A stretch of 35,096 bases of DNA. Origin: a virus. This document shows positions 15,708 through 23,906 of the stretch, piece by piece. The stretch lies in the IMG/VR virus record IMGVR_UViG_3300042309_000653, positions 1-35,096 of that record; one strand, written 5' to 3'. The position numbers and the translations under genes are program-made. The notes below the pieces were generated by a model. The model ran no database searches. It was not told the origin of the DNA and saw nothing but the letters and a program-made list of their open reading frames with translations. The stretch's first letter is position 1. Each line of letters begins with the position of its first letter.

Positions 15708-16045
15708 GTGGCCGCCCACGTCGTTTCAGTGTCGCCAATATGCGATACCGCGTAGTGCTACAAAAGCATGTCGACAGCGTCGATGCTGCCGGGCAACCGA
15801 TCGCAACTTGGACCACGGTTTACCAAAGCGAGCCGGCAGACTACGCCGCGGTGAGTGGCGGGCAAGTTTTTCGCGGGTCGCAAGTGAACGAGGGCATCAA
15901 CGCAGTATTTACGGTTCGGTATCGCGACGAATACGCCCCACAGCATCGCATCCTTTACAACGGCCAATCGTTTGGCATTGTTTTCGTGCAACCGATCGAA
16001 GGCCGCGACCGCTATTTGGATTGTCACTGCAAGGTGGTCGAATAA
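15704..16045 (+). CDS. Head-tail joining protein (stopper, SPP1 gp16-like)
   Basis: A 113-residue protein with the head-tail adaptor pattern: RYRVVLQKHVDSVDAAGQPIATWTTV near the N-terminus, then FTVRYRDEYAPQHRILYNGQSFGIVFVQPIEGRDRYL. These correspond to the small beta barrel of the phage head-tail joining family. It seals the connector after packaging. It overlaps both neighbours by a few bases. Confidence 0.85.
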   Translation: MSGRPRRFSVANMRYRVVLQKHVDSVDAAGQPIATWTTVYQSEPADYAAVSGGQVFRGSQVNEGINAVFTVRYRDEYAPQHRILYNGQSFGIVFVQPIEGRDRYLDCHCKVVE

Positions 16046-16599
16046 TGGCACCACGAAAAACAAAGGCGAGATTCGGAATCATCGTTGGCTTTGACAAAAA
16101 GCTAATCGATCGACTTACGAACGGGCTTCCGGACGAAGTGCGAAAGGCGGCAACCGCTCACGGACTGCCAGCGGCGGCGGCTGTTGTCGAAAGGCGAGCA
16201 AAGCAAATCGCACCAAGCGGACGAAGGGCCGGCACATCGAACAAGCAATACGGGACATCCCGCACAAAATGGTATCCCTACCAATTAAAAGATCACATCA
16301 CGTCAAAAGTGCTTGATGACATGATGGGGACTGTTGTTTCCGTGATGGTCGGCCCGATGCGACCGTGGGGCAACAAAGTCAATTTTATTTCGCCGAATGT
16401 TCGGAGCACGACCGGGAACACCAAGTATCAAAAATTCTGGGGCAAGGTGCCGTTTAGCCCTGCCAATCGAAACCCAAAGACTAACCGATTCCTTGAAGAC
16501 GCTTCGCACCAAACACGCCCACAACAAGTCAGGGCGTTGGTAACAGCAATGCGGCGAGCGATCAAAAGGAATATGGCCAGGAGGTTTTCAATTGGCTGA
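16045..16599 (+). CDS. Tail completion protein (HK97 gp10-like)
   Basis: A 184-residue basic protein starting at ATG 16045 in a TAATG overlap; an upstream in-frame start at 15808 would lie deep in the previous gene. AAVVERRAKQIAPSGRRAGTSNK is the VxxxAKxxAPxxTG-like motif of HK97 gp10 proteins. The middle carries an insertion (SPNVRSTTGNTKYQKFWG) and the terminus FLEDASHQTRPQQ. The protein probably links the connector to the tail tube. Confidence 0.8.
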   Translation: MAPRKTKARFGIIVGFDKKLIDRLTNGLPDEVRKAATAHGLPAAAAVVERRAKQIAPSGRRAGTSNKQYGTSRTKWYPYQLKDHITSKVLDDMMGTVVSVMVGPMRPWGNKVNFISPNVRSTTGNTKYQKFWGKVPFSPANRNPKTNRFLEDASHQTRPQQVRALVTAMRRAIKRNMARRFSIG

Positions 16600-17014
16600 C
16601 GCTGGCACCGCATTCCGGGCTTTCGTTGTTGCTCAAGCGGGCGTGTCCGCTTTGATCGGCGATCGAATGCTACCTGACGAACTATTGCAAAAGACGACTA
16701 TGCCAGCGGTCACGTATCACCGCATAAGCACGCTACACCATGAAAACATCAACGGCAGCAAAGCAGGCATGGCAGAGGCAATTATCGAAGTCAGGGCATA
16801 CGCTGCAAGCCGCACAGCGTGTACCGCGATTTGCGAAGCCATCCGCACGTGTGGCGTACTCGACATGCTGGGCGTTTACTCGGGCGTCAACTTTCGATGC
16901 GTGATGCTGGCAAGCGGCCGCAATGATTTCACCGAATCGCCAATCGATGGCACTCACGAACTTCGTTACGTTTCGTCGCAGGACTATTCTCTGACCTACT
17001 TGGAGGCTGTTTAA
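16592..17014 (+). CDS. Tail completion/terminator protein (DUF3168-like)
   Basis: A 140-residue protein starting at TTG 16592 with GGAGG at 16580-16584 as ribosome site. The pattern fits DUF3168: LIGDRMLPDELLQKTTMPAVTYHRIS near the N-terminus, EAIIEVRAYAASRTACTAICEAIR in the middle and a terminal YVSSQDYSLTYLEAV strand. Members cap the tail tube and join it to the head. Gene order between gp10-like and tail tube genes agrees. Confidence 0.82.
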   Translation: MADAGTAFRAFVVAQAGVSALIGDRMLPDELLQKTTMPAVTYHRISTLHHENINGSKAGMAEAIIEVRAYAASRTACTAICEAIRTCGVLDMLGVYSGVNFRCVMLASGRNDFTESPIDGTHELRYVSSQDYSLTYLEAV

Positions 17015-17015
17015 C

Positions 17016-17414
17016 ATGCCAATCGCAGGACGTGGGGCAACCCTTACCGCAACGACTTACACCGCTTCGCTTGACATCGTCGAAATCAGCGGGGGCAGCG
17101 AGTCAATCGAAGCTCTCGACATTTCGACGCTTGGGCAAACGACAACTTTCATGAGGTATCAAGTTGGCGACCTTGCCGACACGCCGGAAATCTCGGTAAC
17201 GATCAATTGGACCAACACCAACCCGCCGGCGATCGGGGTGAAGGATACGTGGACGCTGACCTTCCCGAAAGAAGGAACCGCGACCACTGCACGGAGCCTT
17301 AGCGGAACTGGTTTCGTCACCGAAAAGGGCTACCCGACTTTCGTTAACAACCAGATCAGTCAGGGCACCTTGACGATCAAGCTCGATGGCGCAACCGGAC
17401 CCACCTACACATGA
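17016..17414 (+). CDS. Major tail tube protein
   Basis: A 132-residue beta-rich protein following the tail terminator gene. IVEISGGSESIEALDISTLGQTT matches the segment around the tube-protein loop, and TPEISVTINWTNTNPPAIG with DTWTLTFPKEG is a typical strand pair. Size is at the small end for siphophage tube proteins. It polymerises into the hollow tail tube. Assigned from the pattern plus order ahead of the tail chaperones. Confidence 0.85.
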   Translation: MPIAGRGATLTATTYTASLDIVEISGGSESIEALDISTLGQTTTFMRYQVGDLADTPEISVTINWTNTNPPAIGVKDTWTLTFPKEGTATTARSLSGTGFVTEKGYPTFVNNQISQGTLTIKLDGATGPTYT

Positions 17415-17704
17415 GCAAGCTAAGTGTTGAACTGTTGCCGCACGTGGCGAGTTACTCGTTAACTGGCGAAGCAATTGAATTTCCGCAGTGGGCGTTGGTA
17501 GTCAACGGATCCCATTGCGGATGGGTGCCCAAAGAAGGCAAGCACGTTTCTTTCTTTGAGCACTTTCACGAAATTGACCGTGCCGCAATTTGTGCGGAAG
17601 TGGCACGGATCCGCGGCGAAAAGCAAAGCCGCATTGAGTCAGTACCGCCAAGCATTTTGTACCCGGAGCAAGCAGAGGAAAACGATGAGCCTGACGAAGA
17701 TTGA
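17411..17704 (+). CDS. Hypothetical tail-region protein
   Basis: A 97-residue protein coupled to the tail tube gene (ATGA at 17411) and overlapping the chaperone gene by 20 bases. It has a beta-rich start with WALVVNGSHCGWVPKEG, then a helical stretch and an acidic tail (QAEENDEPDED). No family is recognised. Position suggests a tail assembly accessory role. Confidence 0.6.
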   Translation: MSKLSVELLPHVASYSLTGEAIEFPQWALVVNGSHCGWVPKEGKHVSFFEHFHEIDRAAICAEVARIRGEKQSRIESVPPSILYPEQAEENDEPDED

Positions 17705-18038
17705 ACTGTTGGGATTTTGTAATCGACGCTTTGGCATTGTCGACTTGGGCGACGGTGCAAAGGTGCGGATTCAAAGCCTAACACAAGAAGAAATAGCCCG
17801 GCACAACTTGATGATGCTTGACAAAAAAGGGCAAGTGTCACAAGCGGGATTGATGGCAGCGGAACGGCTCTACGTCGCAATGGCACTTGTCGACGACCAG
17901 GGCAATCGGCTGCTAACCGACGACGAAGCCGGAGAGCTGGCGAAGCTCGATGGCGGGGTTTTCCAAAAGATTGCACAAGCGGCAAGGCGGCTAACCGATC
18001 GCGATGCCGTCACCGCTGAGGCGATGCTGGGAAACTAA
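17685..18038 (+). CDS. Tail assembly chaperone, short form (gpG-like)
   Basis: A 117-residue protein from ATG 17685, with the chaperone-type start KIELLGFCNRRFGIVDLGDG and a helical body (QEEIARHNLMMLDKKG, LTDDEAGELAKLDGGVFQKIAQAARRL). Position between tube and tape measure is the standard place for the gpG/gpGT pair. It ends at TAA 18036-18038 immediately after a GGGAAAC slippery site, so a fraction of ribosomes should read on in the -1 frame to give a longer form. Confidence 0.82.
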   Translation: MSLTKIELLGFCNRRFGIVDLGDGAKVRIQSLTQEEIARHNLMMLDKKGQVSQAGLMAAERLYVAMALVDDQGNRLLTDDEAGELAKLDGGVFQKIAQAARRLTDRDAVTAEAMLGN

Positions 18039-18085
18039 CAAGGAGTGCCACGCTAAGGCTTGCTTGTCGAGTCTGCTTGGCACTC
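18018..18085 (+). promoter_or_regulatory. Programmed -1 ribosomal frameshift signal
   Basis: The heptamer GGGAAAC at 18029-18035 lies in the correct phase (G GGA AAC) directly before the zero-frame stop TAA. Seven bases downstream begins an 8-bp perfect stem, GAGTGCCA (18043-18050) with TGGCACTC (18078-18085). An SD-like GAGG at 18018-18021 is suitably placed upstream. All three elements of a bacterial -1 frameshift cassette are thus visible. The -1 frame is open from 18020 to 18382. Confidence 0.88.
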
Positions 18086-18382
18086 GGAATTGACGACCCG
18101 GAAGCGTGGCTAGCGAGCGTGTCACAACGCACGCTAGCGATATGGGAGGCTTACTACATGCTGGAACCGTGGGGCAGGGAATGCGAACGCGACGCGGTTC
18201 ACTCTGCACAATTGTCCGCACTTGGGGCAACGATCGCGGCCAGTAATGGGATCAAGCCTAAGCCGCCGCTAAGGGTCGCAGACTTCATGCCAAGCAATTG
18301 GCATCAACCACCGGCACCGACAAACGCCAGCAGCATCAAGGCCGCCGAACAAGCTTTCGCGGCTAAGTGGGGCATGAAATGA
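18035..18382 (+). CDS. Tail chaperone -1 frame extension (gpT part of gpGT-like)
   Basis: This open frame continues the chaperone by -1 frameshift at 18029-18035; the fusion (17685-18035 joined to 18035-18382) would be about 230 residues. The extension reads LTRSATLRLACRVCLALGID and then DPEAWLASVSQRTLAIWEAYY, the helical tape-measure-binding type of T domain, ending FAAKWGMK. An independent start at ATG 18077 is possible but has no clear ribosome site. The long form should bind the tape measure during assembly and is normally absent from virions. Confidence 0.82.
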   Translation, partial: LTRSATLRLACRVCLALGIDDPEAWLASVSQRTLAIWEAYYMLEPWGRECERDAVHSAQLSALGATIAASNGIKPKPPLRVADFMPSNWHQPPAPTNASSIKAAEQAFAAKWGMK

Positions 18383-20256
18383 CGACTAGCATCACCGCCC
18401 TAAACATTCGCATCGCTACTGACGCCTCAGAGGTTTACGAGGCTGGCAAGCGTATGTCGTCGACGATGCGGACAGTAAACCAAATCATGGACGCCGCAAC
18501 AACTCCGGTCGAACGCTATCAGCAATCATTGGCGAAACTGGAAGCAGCGTACATGCGAAATCGCATCACGACGGAGCAGTATATTCGCGGCGTACAACAA
18601 ATTGGAAAAGCTTACGACGATTCGGTAGCAAAGCAGAACAGAGCAAGCAAGCAACAAACAGAATCAAGCAACGCAATGATTTTGTCTTTGAGACGGCTTG
18701 CTGGGGCTTATCTTGGCCTGCAAACAGGAAAACAAATAATACAAATTGCCGCCGAAGCCGAAGCCGCATCGGTGCAATTTGAAGTGCTGACGGGATCGGC
18801 ACAGGAATCCGCAAGCTTGATTGCGGACATGAAGCGACTTGCGCAAGCTTCACCACTATCGCTTCCAGCCGTTCAGCGTGGCGGCCAGTTGCTACTATCG
18901 TTTGGCATGAACGCCGAAAGGGTAATCGCTACGCTGAAAATGCTTGCCGACGTGTCGGGCGGAAATCAACAGCGGTTTGAAATTCTTTCGCTTGCGTTTG
19001 CACAAACAACGGCGGCCGGCCGGCTAATGGGCCAAGACCTGTTGCAGATGATCAACGGCGGATTTAATCCGCTGCTTGAAATATCGAAAACGACAGGCCG
19101 TTCTATGCTGGACCTAAAGAAAGACATGGAAGCCGGGGCAATATCGGCCCAAATGGTTGAAGACTCTTTCCGCCGTGCTACATCGCAGGGCGGATTGTTT
19201 TTCGGCATGACCGAAAAAATGAGCAAAACGACATCTGGAGCACTTGCTCAGATGATCGGCAATGTAACCGAAATGTCAATTGAAATCGGCTCAAGACTAA
19301 CGCCTACGGTTATCGAGCTTGCCAATTCTATTTCCGAGCTATCCAAAAACATTCGAGATTCGGAATCGGCACTAGACGGGCTAGAATTTGGAGTTAATCG
19401 CACTTACCGAACGTTTGCACTAGCCGGTGCAATCATTGGCGATACGTTTGAAAATGCCGATTTACTAGGCCAGTGGATTGCCGGGACAAAAGACATCGAA
19501 TTCAATATCGCAAGAATCAACGCTCAACTAGATGCCTATTACGGAAAAACAAAGTTAGTAAACGATCTAGATAGCCAAAAGTCGGTACTACAGGAAGCGA
19601 TTGAAAAGACGGAAGCAAGGCGAGCCGACAGAGCCAAGAAAGCCGCACAGGACGCAATTGATGCTCAAGTGGTGTCAATCAATCTTGAGGCCAAGAAACT
19701 ACATCAAGCACAAAAGGCACTTGAGGTTTATTCAGGGCAAGCACAGCAACTGATGCTGCAGCGTGCAGAGCTAATGTATTCCGCAGAGGAATATGAAAAG
19801 ATCGTCGACAGGGCAAACGGCCTTAATGATGCCCAAGTCGAATCGCTTGCCAACATACGAAAGGACATCGCCGAACGCCAAAGGCAAAAGCAAGAACAGG
19901 AAGATTTGGCGAGATTGCAAGAACAAGCGGCCGATGCTGCAATTCGTCACTTTGCAGAACAGCGACAGAAGCAAATGGAAATGCGATCCGCCGTTGCCAA
20001 AGGCCCGAGTGGCTTTGAGGTTGGCAGTAGCGAAGCGATGCGATTTTTGGCCGAGCAATCAAATGCCCTGATGGCAGCGATAGCCGCACCAGTCGACCCG
20101 ACACCAGGTGAGGCGGAAATTGCAAAACAAGCCGAAAAGGAAATGGAGAGGCAAAGGATACAAGACGAGCGGCGACGACTGATTTTGATTGAGCTTCAAA
20201 AATTGAATGTCAACGTCGTCGAAAACAAGGTCCAAAAGCTACCGGGTAGGGGTTAA
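18379..20256 (+). CDS. Tail tape measure protein
   Basis: A 625-residue protein from ATG 18379 (ATGA overlap with the chaperone frame). The N-terminal part is helical, with RYQQSLAKLEAAYMRNRITTEQ, the usual tape-measure entry motif, then a segment ALRRLAGAYLGLQTGKQ-like. The central tape-measure domain follows: VQFEVLTGSAQESASLIADM, SPLSLPAVQRGGQLLLSFGM, RLMGQDLLQMINGGFNPLLEI and GALAQMIGNVTEM. The last 250 residues are a charged coiled coil rich in K, Q and E. It sets tail length; at this size the tail should be short for a siphophage. Confidence 0.92.
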   Translation: MTTSITALNIRIATDASEVYEAGKRMSSTMRTVNQIMDAATTPVERYQQSLAKLEAAYMRNRITTEQYIRGVQQIGKAYDDSVAKQNRASKQQTESSNAMILSLRRLAGAYLGLQTGKQIIQIAAEAEAASVQFEVLTGSAQESASLIADMKRLAQASPLSLPAVQRGGQLLLSFGMNAERVIATLKMLADVSGGNQQRFEILSLAFAQTTAAGRLMGQDLLQMINGGFNPLLEISKTTGRSMLDLKKDMEAGAISAQMVEDSFRRATSQGGLFFGMTEKMSKTTSGALAQMIGNVTEMSIEIGSRLTPTVIELANSISELSKNIRDSESALDGLEFGVNRTYRTFALAGAIIGDTFENADLLGQWIAGTKDIEFNIARINAQLDAYYGKTKLVNDLDSQKSVLQEAIEKTEARRADRAKKAAQDAIDAQVVSINLEAKKLHQAQKALEVYSGQAQQLMLQRAELMYSAEEYEKIVDRANGLNDAQVESLANIRKDIAERQRQKQEQEDLARLQEQAADAAIRHFAEQRQKQMEMRSAVAKGPSGFEVGSSEAMRFLAEQSNALMAAIAAPVDPTPGEAEIAKQAEKEMERQRIQDERRRLILIELQKLNVNVVENKVQKLPGRG

Positions 20257-21098
20257 TGGCACACACGCTACAAGGCAAAACAATTACCGGCAGCGTAGAG
20301 CTTGCGATAAAAAACGGCGGGCCAGTTTGGCGACAGTCGCAAGGCTACCGCGTCGAAGCCGACAGCGACGATCCGCAGTACAGCAGCATCCTGCTTACGT
20401 CGGGGCTGCCGATCCCAATGACGACGTTTACCGATGATGGGCTAATGATTTGCCAATCTTTGGGAGCCGATCGCATCCCAAAGCATAGGCGACTATGGGA
20501 GGTAACGGCGGAATTTAGCAGCGAGGTAGAACAATCGCAGAACACGCAATTTCCCGAAGAGTGGGTGCCGATTTATGAGCTTAAAAAGGAGCGTGTTCAA
20601 GAGCCGAGTTTTTTCGATAGATCAGGAAACGCGATTACCAATTCGGCAAAGCAATGGTTTCCTCAGGGACTTGTCTTAACGCGATACCTTCCGGTCTGGG
20701 AATTTTTTCAATTTGAATCGGCATCGCTATCAGACGAACAAATGCTGACGCGGGACGAAGTGGTCAATTCAACGCCATTCAAAGGACGTGCAGCGAAGAC
20801 GCTACTCTGCACGATCACATCTTCGGTAATCGGCTTTTATTACGGTCGATTGCGGCGGCTAACGCAGTATAGGATCATCTACAACCTTAGAGACTGGACA
20901 GACAAGCGACTCGACACAGGCACCGGCTATTTAGACGGTGACGTTTTGAAAAAATACACCATCGGCGACCCGCCAAATGACATAGTCATCGAGGGCAATT
21001 TGAATGGAAGCGGCGGAAAACAAACCGCTGGACTAGCTGCCGCGATTCTAAGATTTGACAGGTTCGACCCAATCGATTTTAACACGTTTCTGAGGTAG
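20256..21098 (+). CDS. Tail protein after tape measure, unknown family
   Basis: A 280-residue mixed alpha/beta protein coupled to the tape measure gene (TAATG). Recognisable stretches are WRQSQGYRVEADSDDPQYSS, WVPIYELKKERV and ILRFDRFDPIDFNTFLR, none diagnostic to me. Genes in this slot usually encode the distal tail protein or a tail-tip hub. Assignment is by position only. Confidence 0.55.
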   Translation: MAHTLQGKTITGSVELAIKNGGPVWRQSQGYRVEADSDDPQYSSILLTSGLPIPMTTFTDDGLMICQSLGADRIPKHRRLWEVTAEFSSEVEQSQNTQFPEEWVPIYELKKERVQEPSFFDRSGNAITNSAKQWFPQGLVLTRYLPVWEFFQFESASLSDEQMLTRDEVVNSTPFKGRAAKTLLCTITSSVIGFYYGRLRRLTQYRIIYNLRDWTDKRLDTGTGYLDGDVLKKYTIGDPPNDIVIEGNLNGSGGKQTAGLAAAILRFDRFDPIDFNTFLR

Positions 21099-21100
21099 CA

Positions 21101-21514
21101 ATGGCTGATTTATCACGTACCGCGGCAAACGTTAAACCGATGAGCGTAGGGCCCGTATCGATGGGCAAATCGGGCGAGGCGCTGGCACATGCTGACCCGG
21201 CATACTTTGACACAAGCGGCAAGCTCAAGAAATGCCAATCAGACGGCACAGCGGCAGAGGCTAATTGCCGTGCCATGATTTTGACGCCAGCAACGGCGGC
21301 CGATCAGGACGTGGTGTACATGCTTCCCGGTGGCGACATCGACGTCGGGGCTACGCTGACCGTTGGGGAAACGTACATCGTTTCGCGGACTGCTGGGGCA
21401 ATCGCACCGATCGGCGATCTTTTATCGAGCGACTATTCGACGATTCTGGGCACCGCGACGGCTACGAACAAGCTTGCGTTTCGGCCGATTGTCAGCGGCG
21501 TGGAGAAGCCATAG
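21101..21514 (+). CDS. Small virion protein, decoration-like
   Basis: A 137-residue protein with an Ala/Gly/Thr-rich beta pattern. VGPVSMGKSGEALAHADPAYFDTSG is followed by a small barrel-like segment (ILTPATAADQDVVYMLPGGD, GATLTVGETYIVSRTAGAIAPIGD). Such patterns occur in DUF2190-like capsid or spike-associated proteins. It sits among tail-tip genes, so a tip or fibre accessory is also possible. Confidence 0.55.
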   Translation: MADLSRTAANVKPMSVGPVSMGKSGEALAHADPAYFDTSGKLKKCQSDGTAAEANCRAMILTPATAADQDVVYMLPGGDIDVGATLTVGETYIVSRTAGAIAPIGDLLSSDYSTILGTATATNKLAFRPIVSGVEKP

Positions 21515-21867
21515 TGGCAAAGGATAGTCGGACATACGGATTTAGCCTGACCGACGCTGAGAGCCTAGCGGGGCTGATTGGCGGTCGGGCTGAGATCATT
21601 CCCGGGCGGCAACCGATTGGCGGTGGCGGCGGCGGTGGCTCTACCCTCTACCGCTTTGAAACGACCGCCGCATACACGACCGGCACCAGCGTAGCCGCAA
21701 CGATTAAAACAATGGCCGGCACTACGTTTGCCAGTGGTGCAACGCTCAAAGATCCCGAAGCGATTTTCATCGGCCTAGCATCCGGAGCGAAGGGCTATTG
21801 CATCGCACAAGGCGGCGAATACTTTGCCATCCAGGCATTATGTTCACCCGAAGAAGGGTACGTCTAA
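21514..21867 (+). CDS. Hypothetical tail-tip protein
   Basis: A 117-residue protein starting at GTG 21514, which overlaps the previous stop (TAGTG). The first 35 residues contain a TYGFSLTDAESLAGLIGG helix and are joined by a seven-glycine linker (GGGGGGG) to a small beta domain (LYRFETTAAYTTGTSVAATI...GYCIAQGGEYFAIQALC). The linker architecture fits a virion surface protein. No family is recognised. Confidence 0.55.
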   Translation: MAKDSRTYGFSLTDAESLAGLIGGRAEIIPGRQPIGGGGGGGSTLYRFETTAAYTTGTSVAATIKTMAGTTFASGATLKDPEAIFIGLASGAKGYCIAQGGEYFAIQALCSPEEGYV

Positions 21868-22694
21868 TGGCGACCCGCTGGTTTGGTCCGCGGCCGGTTG
21901 TTAGTCCGTTTGAAGCATATACGCGGCATGGCTCTTGCGGTTGCTGCAAGTGCGGAGGATTCGACAACGGGACAAACGTTTTTAGCAACACAGCCGGCAA
22001 CATCACCGATCTAGTCACTTACCCTGCCTATCGCGATGGGCTGCGGATAAAGCTAGTCATATCCGGCGTGCAGGATGCACACTCAATTGAGATCGACGAA
22101 TATTATACCGACATCACTGGCATGAGCGGGCTTAACGGCACTTGGTATCTATCGGTGGTCCGCACGCAGTACGGCTGCATATGGACGGCAGACGATTCCG
22201 AGCTTGTTGAGATCAATTACAATATCTACGAAAATTACTTTCCTTACGATTACAATTACACGCTGTACGCCAACATTGAAGCGAAATCCACTAGGCCGGT
22301 AGGAGTTGTTCCGTCTAATTTTTTCAATATTCTTTCGCTTGGGATCATACTGGACATCGGAGCTGGGGCATGGGACCCAGGAGCATTAGTCCCGCCGCCA
22401 TCGCCAGAACTTCATCCGATTCTCGGTATTGAGTTTGTGCCAACGTCCAGCGAATACAGGCAAGCAACAAACGCAGGAGGCGTATACAACACAAGCCGCA
22501 TTGGCTGGGACGGCGGAAGAACCCAGGACGTAATCAGCGGAAATTTGAAATTCTACAAGGCGTACTTCGGCGAATGGGCAAACGTGCTTGATTTCGACGA
22601 TCCGCAGTGGACCGGCATCGGTGATTTTTATGACACGACCACGAACACATTCAAAACCGCTGGCACGTTTACCGCAGAGCTCGAAAGACTATGA
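21867..22694 (+). CDS. Hypothetical tail-tip/fibre protein with Cys cluster
   Basis: A 275-residue protein from ATG 21867 (TAATG overlap). Near the N-terminus is a cysteine cluster HGSCGCCKCGG (residues about 21-31) that could bind metal. The remainder is aromatic and beta-rich (YGCIWTADDSELVEINYNIY, YFPYDYNYTLYANIEAK), as in receptor-binding or fibre proteins. A proline-rich PPPSPELHP segment links to the C-terminal part. Function is unassigned; position suggests the tail tip. Confidence 0.6.
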   Translation: MATRWFGPRPVVSPFEAYTRHGSCGCCKCGGFDNGTNVFSNTAGNITDLVTYPAYRDGLRIKLVISGVQDAHSIEIDEYYTDITGMSGLNGTWYLSVVRTQYGCIWTADDSELVEINYNIYENYFPYDYNYTLYANIEAKSTRPVGVVPSNFFNILSLGIILDIGAGAWDPGALVPPPSPELHPILGIEFVPTSSEYRQATNAGGVYNTSRIGWDGGRTQDVISGNLKFYKAYFGEWANVLDFDDPQWTGIGDFYDTTTNTFKTAGTFTAELERL

Positions 22695-23854
22695 GGCGGC
22701 TTTTCCGTTGCCCTGCTTGCGGTCAGTCAGGCATCATTGGGTCCGCTAATTTTGTGCGATGCGGGTGCAAAGCAAAGTACCGCGGCGAAGATCTATTGCC
22801 GCACGTTCAAGAGATCCACGACGAAGAACGCCGGATAGATTTGCCATGCAGTCACCGCGGCGAAATTGTCGATCGGGTCGATTGTGGCTGCGATGGCGAT
22901 GCGAACGTCTACGGGTGCGAAATACACGGACGGTGCCTAGTGCGGCAATTAATTCAAAGCAGGTGGCAAGGCGTGGTCTGCGATGGGTGCAAATCGAGAC
23001 GCCATCCCGTCGAAGATTTGGCAATCATCACAACGCACTTCAACCCCGCGAACTTTCAACGCCTCCGCGACACCTACCGCCAGTGGATCAAGGCAATGCC
23101 GCCGGGCGTAGTCACAATCGAGCTAGCCGGCAGCGATGCAGACATTCCCGAAGCGATTCACCTCTACCGCGGACACGATGCGATAATGTGGCAAAAGGAG
23201 CGGCTAATAAATCACGCCGTGACGTTGCTAAAGCCGTCCGTTAAATACGTCGCTTGGGTTGACCACGATCTAATCTTCACCCGCGGCGATTGGGCACAGG
23301 CCGGCGTAGAGGCGATCCTAAGCGGCTTGGATTGCGTGCAATTATTTGACCGCGTTGACTATTTGGACCGCGACGGAAACGCGGCAAGCCACCAGCCCGG
23401 AGCCGTGGCAGAGATCCAAGCAGGCAGAGGGCCAAGCGGGGCACCGGGCGGGGCGTGGATCGCGTCCCGTGAATGGCTTGAGGGTATCGGCGGGCTATAC
23501 GATCGCAACATCTTAGGCGGCGGAGACGCTACGTTTTTACAAGCCGTCACGGGGGCCCCTACGTCGTTTGTAGAGCGTCAGGCACCGCGGTTGCGTGATG
23601 ATTGCTTGCGATATGTTGAACGCGTAGACGGGGCCAAATTTGGGCATATCAGCGGGGCGGTAAAGCACTTGTGGCACGGTGACCGAGCAAATCGGCAGTA
23701 CATTAGCCGCGACGAAATTTTATGCCGCTGGGACTTCGACCCGGAGACGATGATCGAGCACGACGGCGGGGCGTGGAAATGGACGGATGCCGCACCGGCA
23801 GGGCTGCAAGCTCAGGTTTGTGAATACTTCGCAAACAGACGCGACGACGGATGA
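22691..23854 (+). CDS. Glycosyltransferase (GT-A) with N-terminal zinc ribbons
   Basis: A 387-residue protein. The first 100 residues carry CPAC (7-10), CGC (24-26), CSH, CGC, CEIHGRC and CDGC (97-100), consistent with one or more zinc sites. From residue 108 a GT-A fold begins: DLAIITTHFNP, the metal-binding DHD at 191-193 in YVAWVDHDLIF, GGAW at 253-256 followed by LEGIGGLYDRNILGGGD (276-279), and KHLWHGDRANRQY with a metal-ligand-like His. This is a convincing nucleotide-sugar transferase. It is coupled to tail-tip genes, so a virion-protein acceptor is plausible. Confidence 0.85.
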   Translation: MRRLFRCPACGQSGIIGSANFVRCGCKAKYRGEDLLPHVQEIHDEERRIDLPCSHRGEIVDRVDCGCDGDANVYGCEIHGRCLVRQLIQSRWQGVVCDGCKSRRHPVEDLAIITTHFNPANFQRLRDTYRQWIKAMPPGVVTIELAGSDADIPEAIHLYRGHDAIMWQKERLINHAVTLLKPSVKYVAWVDHDLIFTRGDWAQAGVEAILSGLDCVQLFDRVDYLDRDGNAASHQPGAVAEIQAGRGPSGAPGGAWIASREWLEGIGGLYDRNILGGGDATFLQAVTGAPTSFVERQAPRLRDDCLRYVERVDGAKFGHISGAVKHLWHGDRANRQYISRDEILCRWDFDPETMIEHDGGAWKWTDAAPAGLQAQVCEYFANRRDDG

Positions 23855-23906
23855 CAACCCGCTATAATACGGACGAACTCCCCTCATCTAAATGGAGTGC
23901 CAACGG

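Noticed and set aside
15808-16044. N-terminal extension of the gp10-like gene from an upstream ATG
   Set aside because: The extra region is a shifted-frame shadow of the head-tail joining gene; the TAATG start at 16045 fits family length.
23863-23868. TATAAT as a promoter for the phosphoesterase gene
   Set aside because: A perfect -10 box, but no acceptable -35 at 16-18 bases and no TGn extension; kept as a weak possibility only.
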